Notes: a model not told the origin generated them from the sequence alone. A stretch of 64,000 bases of DNA from Bradyrhizobium liaoningense (GCF_018130785.1 NZ_JAFCJT010000006.1:243284-307283); one strand, 5' to 3'. Counted from the stretch's first letter, positions 34,582 through 43,337 are shown. Numbers and translations are program-made.

Positions 34582-34680
34582 GTCATCCCCGCGAAAGCGG
34601 GGATCCAGTACGCCACGGCGGCGCGGCTGGAAGCGAGAAGCCGCGGCGTACTGGATCGCCCGGTCAAGCCGGGCGATGAC
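34582..34680. repeat. Palindromic repeat inside the thi operon, between thiS and thiG
   Basis: It starts GTCATCCCCGCGAAAGCGGG and ends CCGGTCAAGCCGGGCGATGAC, with inner arms CCAGTACGCC and GGCGTACTGG. Related to the element at 25041-25155. The operon's thiS and thiG genes are separated by 171 bp because of it. Confidence 0.85.
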
Positions 34681-34728
34681 AGCGGAATGTGTGGCGCGCG
34701 CCGAGGCGACAAATGGACAGCCATCACC

Positions 34729-34926
34729 TCACCCTCCCTGCCGCGGCGTGATGATCTCGATCTCGTCGCCGGCCTTCAAGCTGGTCTCGGCCCAGCGGCT
34801 CTTCGGCACGACGTCGTAATTGAGCGCGATCGCAAAATGCGTGCCCTCGTAGTCGAGCTCGGTGAGCAGCGCGTCGACGCTGGCCGAGTTCACCTCGTGC
34901 TGCTCGCCATTCACGATCACGCGCAT
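34729..34926 (-). CDS. thiS: Sulfur carrier protein ThiS
   Basis: This 65-residue ubiquitin-like protein ends in the Gly-Gly needed for adenylation and thiocarboxylation (TPRQGG). It starts MRVIVNGEQHEVNSASVDAL and carries FAIALNYDVVPKSRW, typical of ThiS. It gives sulfur to ThiG for the thiazole ring. The first 10 bases overlap the end of thiO, so the two are translationally coupled. Confidence 0.96.
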   Translation of the reverse strand: MRVIVNGEQHEVNSASVDALLTELDYEGTHFAIALNYDVVPKSRWAETSLKAGDEIEIITPRQGG

Positions 34927-35927
34927 TGCATCACCTCATTGTCGATCTGGCCGCGCTCGACATAGCTGAGCGTCAGCTCGGCGAGCGCCGGCGCGATCAG
35001 GAAGCCGTGGCGGTAGAGGCCGTTGACGGCGATCCTCTCGCCACGAATGCCGATGCGTGGCAGATTGTCGGGGAAAGCCGGGCGCAGGCCCGAGCCGAAT
35101 TCGATGATCCGCGCTTCGCCGAAGGCGGGATGGACCGCATAGGCCGCGCCGAGCAGCTCCAGCGCCGACCGCACGCTGACGCCGGTGTCCTCGGCCTCGA
35201 TCGAGGTCGCGCCCAGCATGAACAGATTGTCCTCGCGCGGGATCACGTAGAGCGGCCAGCGCGGATGGATCAGCCGCACCGGGCGCGCGAGCTGTACCTC
35301 GCCGGTCTCGATCAGGATCATCTCGCCCTTGACGCCGCGAAGCTCCGGCTGCTCGTCGCGCGCGCCAAGGCCGCGGCAGTCGATCACGATGCCGTCGAGG
35401 TCTTTGGCGGAAACGTTGCTATCAAACTTGATCGTGCCGCCGGCGGCGCGGATGCGCTCGTGCAGCTTCGGCAGCACGCGGCGCGGCTCGACATGGCCTT
35501 CGGTCGGGAAGAACAGCGCGTCGCGGAAGCGGCCCTCCAGCGACGGTTCGAGCTCGGCAAGGCTGGTCGCATCGAGCCGGCGGTGGCCTTCGGTCATCCG
35601 CGCAAAACGCTCGAAATCGTTGCGCTCGCGCGGATGGGCGACGACGAGCGAGCCGTTGAACGGTGTATCCGGCAGCTCGCGCCGCCAGATGTCCAGGGAG
35701 CGCTGGCCGAGCCGGGAGATGATGGGTTCGGCGACCTCCGCCTCGCACCAGGGCGCGAGCATCCCGCCGGCCCAATGGCTGGTGGAATCGGTCATCGCCG
35801 CGTCACCGCGCTCGTGTAGCGTCACGGAGTGGCCGGCCTGCGCGAACAACAGCGCCTGCCAGGCACCTGCGATGCCTGCGCCGATAATGGATACCGGGGA
35901 ATCCGGTCGCTTGGTGGTCTGCAACAT
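34917..35927 (-). CDS. thiO: Glycine oxidase ThiO
   Basis: This 336-residue FAD-dependent DAO-type enzyme oxidises glycine to dehydroglycine for thiazole formation. The N-terminal FAD motif is ISIIGAGIAGAWQALLFAQAG-like (SIIGAGIAGAW), and C-terminal NGLYRHGFLIAPALAE is typical of ThiO. It is the first gene after the TPP riboswitch and starts only a few bases after it. Its end overlaps thiS. Confidence 0.93.
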   Translation of the reverse strand: MLQTTKRPDSPVSIIGAGIAGAWQALLFAQAGHSVTLHERGDAAMTDSTSHWAGGMLAPWCEAEVAEPIISRLGQRSLDIWRRELPDTPFNGSLVVAHPRERNDFERFARMTEGHRRLDATSLAELEPSLEGRFRDALFFPTEGHVEPRRVLPKLHERIRAAGGTIKFDSNVSAKDLDGIVIDCRGLGARDEQPELRGVKGEMILIETGEVQLARPVRLIHPRWPLYVIPREDNLFMLGATSIEAEDTGVSVRSALELLGAAYAVHPAFGEARIIEFGSGLRPAFPDNLPRIGIRGERIAVNGLYRHGFLIAPALAELTLSYVERGQIDNEVMQCA

Positions 35928-35932
35928 CCCTG

Positions 35933-36038
35933 TCCCTTCGCCGGCATGACCCGGATCAGGTTCAAAGGGTCACCGCGGTCCTGGGCCTTCTGACCCATTT
36001 AGCGGTATCTCAGCTCCTCCTCGGAGCACCCCTCGGAA
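35933..36038 (-). promoter_or_regulatory. TPP (thi-box) riboswitch before thiO
   Basis: On the minus strand the RNA reads GGGGTGCTCC, then CTGAGATACC, CCTTTGAACCTGATCCGGGT and CATGCCGGCGAAGGGA. The CUGAGA and ACCUGAUC...GCGxAGGGA blocks are the TPP aptamer core. It should lower expression of thiO-S-G-E-C when TPP is plentiful. The GAAGGGA end lies a few bases before the thiO start, which suggests control of translation initiation. Confidence 0.95.
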
Positions 36039-36106
36039 CGGCTCTAATGTATGCCAGCGGGACGAGGTGGTCAACGCGCTTTGCGGGAACCCCTCGTGCC
36101 CGGACG

Positions 36107-36217
36107 CAGCGCATCACGCAATGGTGCGCTGCTGAGCCGGGGCCCAGCTTCGCGCGTGGTTGGAATGGGTCCCGGCTCTGCGCAGCAACGCTTCGCGTCG
36201 CAGGCGTCCGGGACACG
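36107..36217. repeat. Palindromic repeat (GTGCCCGGACGCAGCGC family)
   Basis: It starts GTGCCCGGACGCAGCGCATC and ends GCAGGCGTCCGGGACACGAG. Inner segments GCCGGGGCCCA and TGGGTCCCGGC also pair. It lies upstream of the thi riboswitch and after the convergent transglycosylase gene. Confidence 0.75.
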
Positions 36218-36221
36218 AGAG

Positions 36222-36755
36222 CTATCTCGGCGCCTGCGCCCGCGCGTTGCGGACACGCTGGGCCAGCTTCTTATGCGGCGTCGTCCCGAACATCGGCTGC
36301 GGATTGCCGTTGGGCTCGAGCCAGGTGTCGCCCATATTGGCGACCTGCACGGCCTCCTGCCGCTGCCGCTTTGCAACGTAGTAATAGCCGCCCGCGAAAT
36401 AACGCACGGCTCGGGCGTGGTCGCCATTGGCGGCGCGATAGGCGCCGGCGAGGTATTTGACGGCGTAGGTAAGGTTGGTGTTGGGATCGCGCAGGCCTGC
36501 GGCGTCGCCGGTGTAGCCGACCCCGCGGGCGGTCGCGAGCTTGATCTGCATCAGGCCGATGGTGCCGCCATGGCCGACGAGGCCGGGCTGATAGCGGCTC
36601 TCGCGCATGATGACGCGATGCACCAGCGCTTCCGGCACGCCGTTGGCACGCGCATGCATCGCGACCATCTCGGCGTATTCGGCTTCGCCCGCGAATGCGG
36701 CCTGCGGCAATATCAGCCCGGTCGCAGCGAGCACGGCAATGCGCAAAATTTTCAT
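36222..36755 (-). CDS. Exported SLT-type lytic transglycosylase
   Basis: This 177-residue protein has a signal peptide (MKILRIAVLAATGLILPQAA, cut near AFA). The catalytic domain has the Glu in VIMRESRYQPGLVG, the GTIGLMQIKLATARGVG motif and NLTYAVKYLAGAYRAA. It cleaves peptidoglycan in the periplasm. It differs in family (SLT) from the MltB-type enzyme at 11009. ATG 36755 follows GAGGAAT. Three murein-active genes of different types lie in this window. Confidence 0.9.
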   Translation of the reverse strand: MKILRIAVLAATGLILPQAAFAGEAEYAEMVAMHARANGVPEALVHRVIMRESRYQPGLVGHGGTIGLMQIKLATARGVGYTGDAAGLRDPNTNLTYAVKYLAGAYRAANGDHARAVRYFAGGYYYVAKRQRQEAVQVANMGDTWLEPNGNPQPMFGTTPHKKLAQRVRNARAQAPR

Positions 36756-36985
36756 TGAATTATTCCTCGGCAGAACAGACCTGCACCCGTGCGCGTTAGG
36801 CCGTGGGAACACGGCGATGATGTGGCGAAACGCCGCCAACGGCGATTTTCGCGCGGCCGTCGTTTTTACGACTTAAACCTAGGTTAAGCTTGGAGCTGGC
36901 GAGGTGACTTACGCGACAGCAGGTCTGTCCGTTCGTGCGCTCGCCCAAAAATCGCTATTCAAAACCAGCATTCGGGAGGACGTCC

Positions 36986-37186
36986 ATGACCCGAGAAAAC
37001 ATCGGCGACATCCCCAAGCAGAACCCGTGTGCACAATGCGGGACACCGATCCCGTTCCCAGACTGGATCGAGCCGGGCGAAGGGCGCGTTTCCTATCTCT
37101 GGAACTGCCACGCCTGTGGCTACCGCTTCGAGGCGGTGGCGATCTTCGATGAGCACGCGATCGAGCATCCGCCGCTCGCCGCCTGA
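36986..37186 (+). CDS. Small zinc-ribbon-like protein
   Basis: This 66-residue protein has two Cys pairs, CAQCG and CHACG, about 29 residues apart, in a zinc-ribbon-like layout. The middle reads PFPDWIEPGEGRVSYLWNC. The C-terminus is acidic then hydrophobic. No named family recognised. ATG 36986 follows GGGAGGA. Cytosolic. Confidence 0.7.
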   Translation: MTRENIGDIPKQNPCAQCGTPIPFPDWIEPGEGRVSYLWNCHACGYRFEAVAIFDEHAIEHPPLAA

Positions 37187-37198
37187 GGCGTGCCCTTA

Positions 37199-37297
37199 GG
37201 GCATGATCTCCGCGCAAACGCGTTCCGCGTTTGTCGCGAGGGAAAACCGCTGCACGCTTTGCGCTGACGCTGCCCTTCGGGTCCGGATCATGCCTTA
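37199..37297. repeat. Palindromic repeat (GGGCATGATC...GGATCATGCC)
   Basis: It starts AGGGCATGATCTCCGCGCAA, has the inner hairpin ACGCGTTCCGCGTTTG, and ends TCCGGATCATGCCTTAG. It lies between the zinc-ribbon gene and the convergent histidine-kinase gene, whose stop codon overlaps its right end. Confidence 0.7.
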
Positions 37298-38623
37298 GGC
37301 TGCCAGCCGCGGTTGCTGCCACACCGGCAATTGCATCCGCACGATCAACCCGTGCGGCTCGCGGTCGTGCAAGGACAGCTCGCCGCCATGGGCGAGCGCG
37401 ATCGCGCGCGCGATCGACAGGCCGAGCCCGAAGCCGGTGGAATCGTCCATGGTGCGCGCGTCGTCGCCGCGCACGAACGGTTCCAGCATCTCCTGCTTGC
37501 GCGCATCCGAGATGCCGGGGCCGTCGTCCTCGACGTCGATGACGAGCTTGGTGCCTGATACGTCGAGGCGGATCGTCACTTCGGCGCCGAAGCGCACGGC
37601 GTTCTCGACGAGGTTGGTGACGCCCCGATGCAGATCGTCGGGCCGCGCGGCGGCAGTCGCCGAAGCGGGGCCGTCATAGTGCACGACATGCCCCATGTCC
37701 CCGAACTGGTCGGCGATGAGCTGCAGCGTGCTCGCGATGTCGACCAGCGTCACCGCCTCGATCTTGCGGTCATTGCGCAGCAGCGACAGCACGGACTCCA
37801 GCATCGAGCGCATCTGGTCGAGATCGATCAGCATGCGCTTGCGGTTGCCCTCGTCCTCGATGAACTCGGCACGCAGGCGCAGGCGGGTGATCGGGGTGCG
37901 CAGATCGTGGCTGATCGCCGCCAGCATCCGGGTGCGATCCGACATCAGCCGCGCGATCCGCTCATGCATGCGGTTGAGCGCGCGTGCGACCGAGCGGATC
38001 TCCTCCGGGCCGCGCTCGGGCAGCGGATCGGCCGCGCCGTCGAGACTGAAATTCTCGGCGGCCTTGGCAAACGAGGACAGCGGCGCGGCGAGCGCATAGG
38101 CCGCCCACAGGCCGAGCATGGTGACGCTGATCAGCGCGAACAGCAGCGTGATCATCCAGGGGCCGCCCCAGAACCGCGGCGGATACGGGCCCTGCTCGAC
38201 GCGGCCTGCGATCATGGTGCCGTCGGGGAGCTGGACCGCGACGCGGTGCATGCCGAAATCCGGCGGCAGCGCGAGCACCTTGTACTGATGGCCGAGATGC
38301 CGGCGCACGTTGCGCAGATGCGGGCTGTCGCTGTCCTCGGCGACGGAAACGGTCCCCGGCGCGAGGAGCTCGATGCCGGCCTTCGGAAACGCACGCACGA
38401 TATTGGCGAGGATGCGCGGCCGCTCGCTCGCATCCGTGCCGTTGAGCAGCAGCGCCGCATCCGCGAGCTGATGGGCGCTGTCGGGCGGCGGCTCGGCACG
38501 GTCCGGCCGGCTGACCAGGAAGCTGACGGTGAGGATCAGATGCAGGGCGACGATCGACGCCACCACCAGCGCGGCGATCTGTCCGCCGATGCTCTTGAGG
38601 TGGAAGAAACGGAACGGCGTCAT
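37295..38623 (-). CDS. Sensor histidine kinase (EnvZ-like)
   Basis: This 442-residue membrane kinase has a first TM near residues 15-38, a periplasmic region of about 120 residues, a second TM (MITLLFALISVTMLGLWAAY), a HAMP domain, the H-box AAISHDLRTPITRLRLR, and the ATPase blocks NLVENAVRFG, DDGPGI and GFGLGLSIA. It autophosphorylates and passes phosphate to the response regulator just upstream. The signal is unknown. I used ATG 38623; ATG 38647 overlaps the regulator's end. Confidence 0.93.
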   Translation of the reverse strand: MTPFRFFHLKSIGGQIAALVVASIVALHLILTVSFLVSRPDRAEPPPDSAHQLADAALLLNGTDASERPRILANIVRAFPKAGIELLAPGTVSVAEDSDSPHLRNVRRHLGHQYKVLALPPDFGMHRVAVQLPDGTMIAGRVEQGPYPPRFWGGPWMITLLFALISVTMLGLWAAYALAAPLSSFAKAAENFSLDGAADPLPERGPEEIRSVARALNRMHERIARLMSDRTRMLAAISHDLRTPITRLRLRAEFIEDEGNRKRMLIDLDQMRSMLESVLSLLRNDRKIEAVTLVDIASTLQLIADQFGDMGHVVHYDGPASATAAARPDDLHRGVTNLVENAVRFGAEVTIRLDVSGTKLVIDVEDDGPGISDARKQEMLEPFVRGDDARTMDDSTGFGLGLSIARAIALAHGGELSLHDREPHGLIVRMQLPVWQQPRLAA

Positions 38624-38636
38624 GACGGCCGCTCCA

Positions 38637-39401
38637 CTAACTGCCAAGCGTCGCCGCGACCGCTTCGTTGCCCGCTGCTTCGGTCCCAGCCGCTTCAGTT
38701 CTGGGCGTGAACAGATAGCCGCCGGAGCGCACCGTCTTGATGATGGTGGGATCGGCCGGATTGGGCTCGATCTTGCGGCGGATGCGGCTGACCAGCACGT
38801 CGATGGAGCGCTCGAACGAGCCGGTATTGCGTCCTTGCGTGAGGTCGAGCAGGCTGTCGCGCGACAGCACGCGGCCGGGCCGCTCGCAGAACGTCCGCAA
38901 CAGATCGAACTCGGCGCTGGTCACCGCGACGCGCGCGCCCGCCGGATTGCGCAATTCGCGCAGGCGCAGATCGATGCGCCAGCCCTCGAAGGCGAGCGTG
39001 GAGGCGCCCTCGATCGAGCTCGCCGCCTGAGCTGCGGCCTGGCGGCGCAGCACCGCGTTGATGCGGGCGAGCAGCTCGCGCGGGTTGAAGGGCTTTGGCA
39101 GATAGTCGTCCGCGCCCATCTCGAGGCCGACGATGCGGTCGACGTCCTCGCCGCGCGCGGTCAGCATGATGATCGGCGTCTGCGCCTCCGAGCGTACCTT
39201 GCGGCACAGGCTCAAGCCGTCTTCGCCGGGCAGCATGACGTCGAGGATGATGAGGTCGACCCTGTGATCGGCCATGGCACGCGACATCTCGCGGCCATCG
39301 CTGACGGCGGTGACGTTGCAGGCGTTGTTGCGCAGGTACTTCGCAATCAACGTCCGGGTTTCGCGGTCGTCCTCGACGACCAGGATGTTGGGAATGGCCA
39401 T
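38637..39401 (-). CDS. OmpR/PhoB-family response regulator
   Basis: This 254-residue regulator has a receiver domain with the phospho-Asp at D54 (LIILDVMLPGEDG), the acidic DD pair near residues 11-12, Thr in MLTARG and Lys in PKPF. A winged-helix DNA-binding domain follows (LTSAEFDLLRTFCERPGRVL-like and SIDVLVSRIRRKIE). The kinase gene follows 13 bp downstream on the same strand. A Ser-rich secreted-looking gene is divergent. The C-terminal tail is Ala/Glu rich. Confidence 0.93.
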   Translation of the reverse strand: MAIPNILVVEDDRETRTLIAKYLRNNACNVTAVSDGREMSRAMADHRVDLIILDVMLPGEDGLSLCRKVRSEAQTPIIMLTARGEDVDRIVGLEMGADDYLPKPFNPRELLARINAVLRRQAAAQAASSIEGASTLAFEGWRIDLRLRELRNPAGARVAVTSAEFDLLRTFCERPGRVLSRDSLLDLTQGRNTGSFERSIDVLVSRIRRKIEPNPADPTIIKTVRSGGYLFTPRTEAAGTEAAGNEAVAATLGS

Positions 39402-39581
39402 GCGCTTTGTTTGTCCAAGATTCGGGCCAAATGGCGAAGATTTTTGTTTCGGATTGTTTCTGCTCGCCCGGACGCAACACGCGGCAATACCTGGGCAGGG
39501 AAGCAGCAAGGTCTCGTTAAGGCCGTTAACCATACCGTGGCGGTGTCGCTTACGAAACCCCGCAAAAACCACGGAGCCATC

Positions 39582-40121
39582 ATGACCTCGATTTCGGCGG
39601 CCTCCACCGGTAACTACCAGTCGCCCTTGCAGCGGCTTCAGCAGGAATTGCAATCGGAAGTTTCCGCCGGCACGATCTCCTCGTCGGACCAGTCGGCGAT
39701 CTCGACGGCGCTGACCGACATCGACACCGCCCTGCAGTCGAGCCGATCCAGCGATCGGTCGAGCGGCACGCGTCCCTCCAAGGACGAGATGCAGTCGAAG
39801 ATCGACGACCTCATTTCCAACGAGGTGTCGAACGGGACGCTGACCTCGGACCAGGCCGACGAGCTGAAGAACGTGTTCCAGTCCGCCTTCGCCAACGGTC
39901 CCGGCGGTGCGGGCGGACCGCCGCCCGACGACAGCTCTTCGGCTTCGTCCTCGACGGACTCGACCAGCAGCACGTCGACCGACTCGACCACGGCGGAAAT
40001 TCTTCAGCAATTCCTCCAGGCGCTCCAGCAGTCGCAATCATCGAGCTCGTCCTACGGCGCCAACGGCAGCTCATCCGGCAGCTCCGATTTCTCCGCACTT
40101 CTGATCGACATCAAGAGCTGA
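39582..40121 (+). CDS. Ser/Thr/Gln-rich protein divergent from the two-component system
   Basis: This 179-residue protein begins MTSISAASTGNYQSPLQRLQ and has Gln/Ser-rich segments, an EF-like helical part with DEMQSKIDDLISNEVSNGTL and TSDQADELKNVFQSAF, then a Ser/Thr/Asp low-complexity tract and a QLQSQSS end. No signal peptide is visible. I do not recognise it. The 180-bp gap to the response-regulator gene holds the divergent promoter and may be the regulator's own target. Confidence 0.65.
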   Translation: MTSISAASTGNYQSPLQRLQQELQSEVSAGTISSSDQSAISTALTDIDTALQSSRSSDRSSGTRPSKDEMQSKIDDLISNEVSNGTLTSDQADELKNVFQSAFANGPGGAGGPPPDDSSSASSSTDSTSSTSTDSTTAEILQQFLQALQQSQSSSSSYGANGSSSGSSDFSALLIDIKS

Positions 40122-40347
40122 CCTGAGCGACGCGGGTCGGCGCGTTCCTCGCCGCGGTCATGCTTCACCCAGGGCGCATGATCGTCGGCGGGGAACCGTG
40201 CGCTGCAAAATGTTCCTGAGTGACGCAGGAACAATCGCGGGTGACTTTCGCACTCGCGCATCGCGCGACGAAATTGCCCCACGCAAGGAACTGCGAGTGG
40301 TCAACGCTGTTTTCTCCACACAAGTTTTCTGCTGAAGGAGGAGAACA
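40122..40347. other. Intergenic region, no gene seen
   Basis: 226 bp between two same-strand genes. Nothing resembles a gene. An A-rich stretch near 40310-40335 and the site AAGGAGGAG at 40335-40343 serve the next gene. Confidence 0.4.
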
Positions 40348-40878
40348 ATGTTGATGAAATCGATCGCCGCCGGCCTTGCCGGCACCGCACTGCTTGCAAC
40401 CGTTGCGTTCGCGCAAAACCCGACCGCCACCACCGACAAGGCGGCGCCGGCGGCCACCACCACCACCGCCACGACGACGACGACCGCGTCGGGCGAGTGG
40501 CGCGCCTCCAAGATGTCGGGCCTGAAGATCTACAACGACGCCAACGAGAACATTGGCTCGATTAACGACCTGCTGATGGACAAGAGCGGTAACGTCAAGA
40601 TCGCCGTGATCGGCGTCGGCGGCTTCCTCGGCATGGGCGAGCATCTGGTCGCCGTCCCCTACGAGAAGCTGAAGTTCGTCAACGAGGCCGTGGCCTATAC
40701 CGGCACGGGCGCGAAGCCTGCGGCGACCACGACCACCGGCGCTGCGACCGGCACCGAGAAGACCACGACGACGACTACGACCGCCTCGTCCACGTCGAAA
40801 TGGTATCCGGACCACGCCGTGTTCAACGCCAGCAAGGACGAGCTGAAGAACATGCCCGAGTTCAAGTACTCGGAGTAA
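40348..40878 (+). CDS. Exported PRC-barrel domain protein
   Basis: This 176-residue protein has a signal peptide (LLMKS...ATVAFAQ), a Thr/Ala-rich linker, then a PRC barrel with SKMSGLKIYNDANENIGSIN, DLLMDKSGNVKIAVIGVGGF and VAVPYEKLKFV. A second Thr-rich linker and a short C-terminal segment follow. PRC barrels bind other proteins or metabolites in photosynthesis and RNA processing; in exported proteins their role is unclear. ATG 40348 follows AAGGAGGAG. Confidence 0.87.
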   Translation: MLMKSIAAGLAGTALLATVAFAQNPTATTDKAAPAATTTTATTTTTASGEWRASKMSGLKIYNDANENIGSINDLLMDKSGNVKIAVIGVGGFLGMGEHLVAVPYEKLKFVNEAVAYTGTGAKPAATTTTGAATGTEKTTTTTTTASSTSKWYPDHAVFNASKDELKNMPEFKYSE

Positions 40879-40903
40879 TGCGGCCCTGAACGCCTAGCGA
40901 AGT

Positions 40904-40925
40904 GCGCCCGGTTTCCACCGGGCGC
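40904..40925 (+). terminator. Hairpin after the PRC-barrel gene
   Basis: The stem GCGCCCGGT / ACCGGGCGC (40904-40912 with 40917-40925) has a 4-base loop. The following bases are T-rich but mixed, so efficiency is uncertain. Confidence 0.55.
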
Positions 40926-40942
40926 GCTGTCGTGTCTCTTCT

Positions 40943-41028
40943 GTCATTGCGAGAAGCGAAGCGACGAAGCAATCCAGGGCTATCTCCGCGGATGCATTTC
41001 TGGATTGCTTCGCTGCGCTCGCAATGAC
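40943..41028. repeat. Palindromic repeat (CGTCATTGCGAGC family), copy 2
   Basis: It starts GTCATTGCGAGAAGCGAAGC and ends GCTGCGCTCGCAATGAC. It lies between convergent genes; the same family is at 25734 and 60113. Confidence 0.9.
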
Positions 41029-41041
41029 GAAGAAACCAACC

Positions 41042-42250
41042 TCACTTCACCAGCGGGCAGCCGCCCTTGTCGAGCGGACGGAAGGCTTCGTCGCCGGGGA
41101 CGGTGGCGATCAGCTTGTAGAGGTCCCACTCGCCCTTGGACTCCTCCGGCTTCTTCACCTCGAACAGATACATGTCGTGCACCATGCGGCCGTCGATGCG
41201 GATCTTGCCGTTCTTGGCGAAGAAGTCGTTGACCGGCGTTTTGCGCATCTGCTCCATCACCTTCGGCGCCTCGTCGGTCTTGATGGCCTCGATCGCCTTC
41301 AGATAATGCATGGTCGCCGAGTAGAGGCCGGCCTGGATCATGGTCGGCATATGCCCGACCTTCTCGTTGAAGCGCTTCGAGAAGGCGCGCGTCTCCTCGT
41401 TCATGTCCCAGTAGAACGCGTCGGTGACGATCAGGCCTTGGGTGGCCTTGATGCCGAGCGAATGCGTGTCGGTGATCTCCTGCAAGAGCGCGATCATCTT
41501 CTGGCCGCCTTGCGTCAGGCCGAACTCGGCCGCCTGCTTCAGCGCGTTGGTGGTGTCGCCGCCGGCATTCGCCAGCGCAACGACCTTGGCCTTGGAGGCC
41601 TGGGCCTGGAGCAGGAAGGACGAGAAGTCCGAGGAGTTGAGGGGATGGCGGACCTCGCCGAGCACCTTGCCGCCGCTCTCCTTGACCACGTTGGCGGCGT
41701 CGCGCTGCAGCGCCATGCCGAAGGCGTAGTCGGCGGTGACGAAGAACCAGCTGTCCTCGCCGCGCTTCACCATGGCCTTGCCGGCGACGTTCGACAGCGC
41801 ATAGGTGTCGTAGGTCCAGTGCACCGTATTGGGCGAGCAGGCGACGCCGGTGATGTCGGACGAGCCGCCGCCGGAATTGATGTTGATCTTGTTCTTCTCG
41901 CGGGTCAGCGCCGAGATCGGCAATGCCACCGAGGACGTCGGCACGTCGAAGATCGCGTCGACCTTGTCGTTGTCGTACCAGTTGCGGGCGATGTTGACGC
42001 CGACATCGGGCTTGTTCTGGTGATCGGCGGCGACGACCTGCACGGACTTGCCGGCAACCTTGGCACCGTAATCGGCGACCGCCATCTCGACGGCCGCGAG
42101 CGAGCCCTTGCCGGTCGCGTCCGCATAGAGGCTCGACATGTCCGTGAGCACGCCGATCTTGACGACATCGTCGGAGATCTGGGCCTGCGCGGCGCCGGAC
42201 GTGGCGGCCAGCGCAAAACCAGCCGCGACCGCGGCGATGAGTTTTTGCAT
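41042..42250 (-). CDS. ABC transporter solute-binding protein, branched-chain amino acid type
   Basis: This 402-residue exported protein has a signal peptide (MQKLIAAVAAGFALAATSGA, cut near AQA) and a type I periplasmic binding fold: VVKIGVLTDMSSLYADATG at the start, then VQVVAADHQNKPDVGVNIAR, INSGGGSSDITG and YAFGMALQRDAANVV. The family binds branched-chain amino acids, amides or aromatic acids. No LivHMGF genes are nearby, so it is an orphan. ATG 42250 follows GGGAGAAACC. Confidence 0.9.
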   Translation of the reverse strand: MQKLIAAVAAGFALAATSGAAQAQISDDVVKIGVLTDMSSLYADATGKGSLAAVEMAVADYGAKVAGKSVQVVAADHQNKPDVGVNIARNWYDNDKVDAIFDVPTSSVALPISALTREKNKININSGGGSSDITGVACSPNTVHWTYDTYALSNVAGKAMVKRGEDSWFFVTADYAFGMALQRDAANVVKESGGKVLGEVRHPLNSSDFSSFLLQAQASKAKVVALANAGGDTTNALKQAAEFGLTQGGQKMIALLQEITDTHSLGIKATQGLIVTDAFYWDMNEETRAFSKRFNEKVGHMPTMIQAGLYSATMHYLKAIEAIKTDEAPKVMEQMRKTPVNDFFAKNGKIRIDGRMVHDMYLFEVKKPEESKGEWDLYKLIATVPGDEAFRPLDKGGCPLVK

Positions 42251-42373
42251 GTTGGTTTCTCCCTGTGTGTTGTTGTTTGGGCGTTGTTGCAGGGAAGGTT
42301 CTAGCGACAATCGGTCGCGGCGGCAAAGCCCGGGATGTATGAGGTGGGGTGAGAAATAAGTAGGGGGTGCCTC

Positions 42374-42494
42374 CGTCATTCCGGGGCACGCCCCTTGGGC
42401 GCGAGCTTTGATGCGCAGTTGCGCATCAGAAAATCCATTCATTCACTGCGGCTCGATGGATTCCGGGCTCGCGCTACGCGGGCCCCGGAATGAC
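42374..42494. repeat. Palindromic repeat (CGTCATTCCGGGG family), copy 3
   Basis: It starts CGTCATTCCGGGGCACGCCC and ends GGGCCCCGGAATGACAG. The inner part has AAATCCATTCATTCACT and the inverse ATGGATTCCGGG. It lies between two minus-strand transport genes that are separate units. Confidence 0.85.
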
Positions 42495-42506
42495 AGCGGG
42501 GGCCGG

Positions 42507-43337
42507 TCAGGCGCTGCTGCCCTTGAGCCGTTCGTTGCGCCGGCGCAAGCCTTCCAGGGTGGCGAGGAGGATGACCGATACCGTCGTCAAGATCACCGCC
42601 GCTGCCGTGATGGTCGGGCTGATGTTCTCGCGGATGCCGCTGAACATCTCGCGCGGCAGGGTGCGCTGCTCCGGACCCGCCATGAACAGCACGATCACCA
42701 CCTCGTCGAAGCTGGTCGCGAAGGCGAACAGCGCACCCGACGCAAGGCCGGGCAGGATCAGCGGCAGGATCACGCGGCGGAACGCATAAAGCGGCGAGGC
42801 GCCTAGCGAGGCGGCGGCGCGTGCCAGATTGGTGTCGAAGCTTTGCAGCGTCGCGCCGACCGTGATCACCACAAAGGGCGTCGCCAGCGCGGTGTGGGCC
42901 AGGATCAAGCCGAGATAACTGCCGGTCAGTCCGATCGGCGCGAAGAAGAAATACAGGCCGACCGCGGTGATGACGCCGGGCACGACGACCGGCGACAGCA
43001 CGAAAGCCAGCACAAGCGGTTTGAACCGGCTCTTCCACTGCGCCAGCCCCAGCGCGGCCAGCGTGCCAAGCACCATGGACAGCAGGGTCGAGGCGACGCC
43101 GATGATCATGCTGTTCTTCAGTGAATTCATCCAGCGCGGCGAATTGATGAAGTCGTCGTACCAGCGCAAGGAGAGGCCCGGTAGCGGATAGGTGAGGTAC
43201 GAGCCCGAGCTGAAGGACAGCGGCATGATCGCAAGGATCGGCGCGATCAGGAAGATGAACACCAGCGTGGAGATGACGATGGTCGCGGTCCACGCGATGC
43301 GCTGGCTGGGCGTGCGGAGGGAGGAATGATCGCTCAA
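42507..43337 (-). CDS. ABC transporter permease, PotC-like
   Basis: This 276-residue permease has six hydrophobic segments and the EAA motif region (DTNLARAAASLGASPLYAFR). The chain starts at TTG 43337, which shares bases with the stop TGA of the preceding permease (TTGA overlap), preceded by GGGAGGAATGAAGAA, so translation is coupled. It is the second membrane subunit of a polyamine/spermidine-type importer. Its substrate may be a polyamine or related cation. Confidence 0.88.
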   Translation of the reverse strand: MSDHSSLRTPSQRIAWTATIVISTLVFIFLIAPILAIMPLSFSSGSYLTYPLPGLSLRWYDDFINSPRWMNSLKNSMIIGVASTLLSMVLGTLAALGLAQWKSRFKPLVLAFVLSPVVVPGVITAVGLYFFFAPIGLTGSYLGLILAHTALATPFVVITVGATLQSFDTNLARAAASLGASPLYAFRRVILPLILPGLASGALFAFATSFDEVVIVLFMAGPEQRTLPREMFSGIRENISPTITAAAVILTTVSVILLATLEGLRRRNERLKGSSA

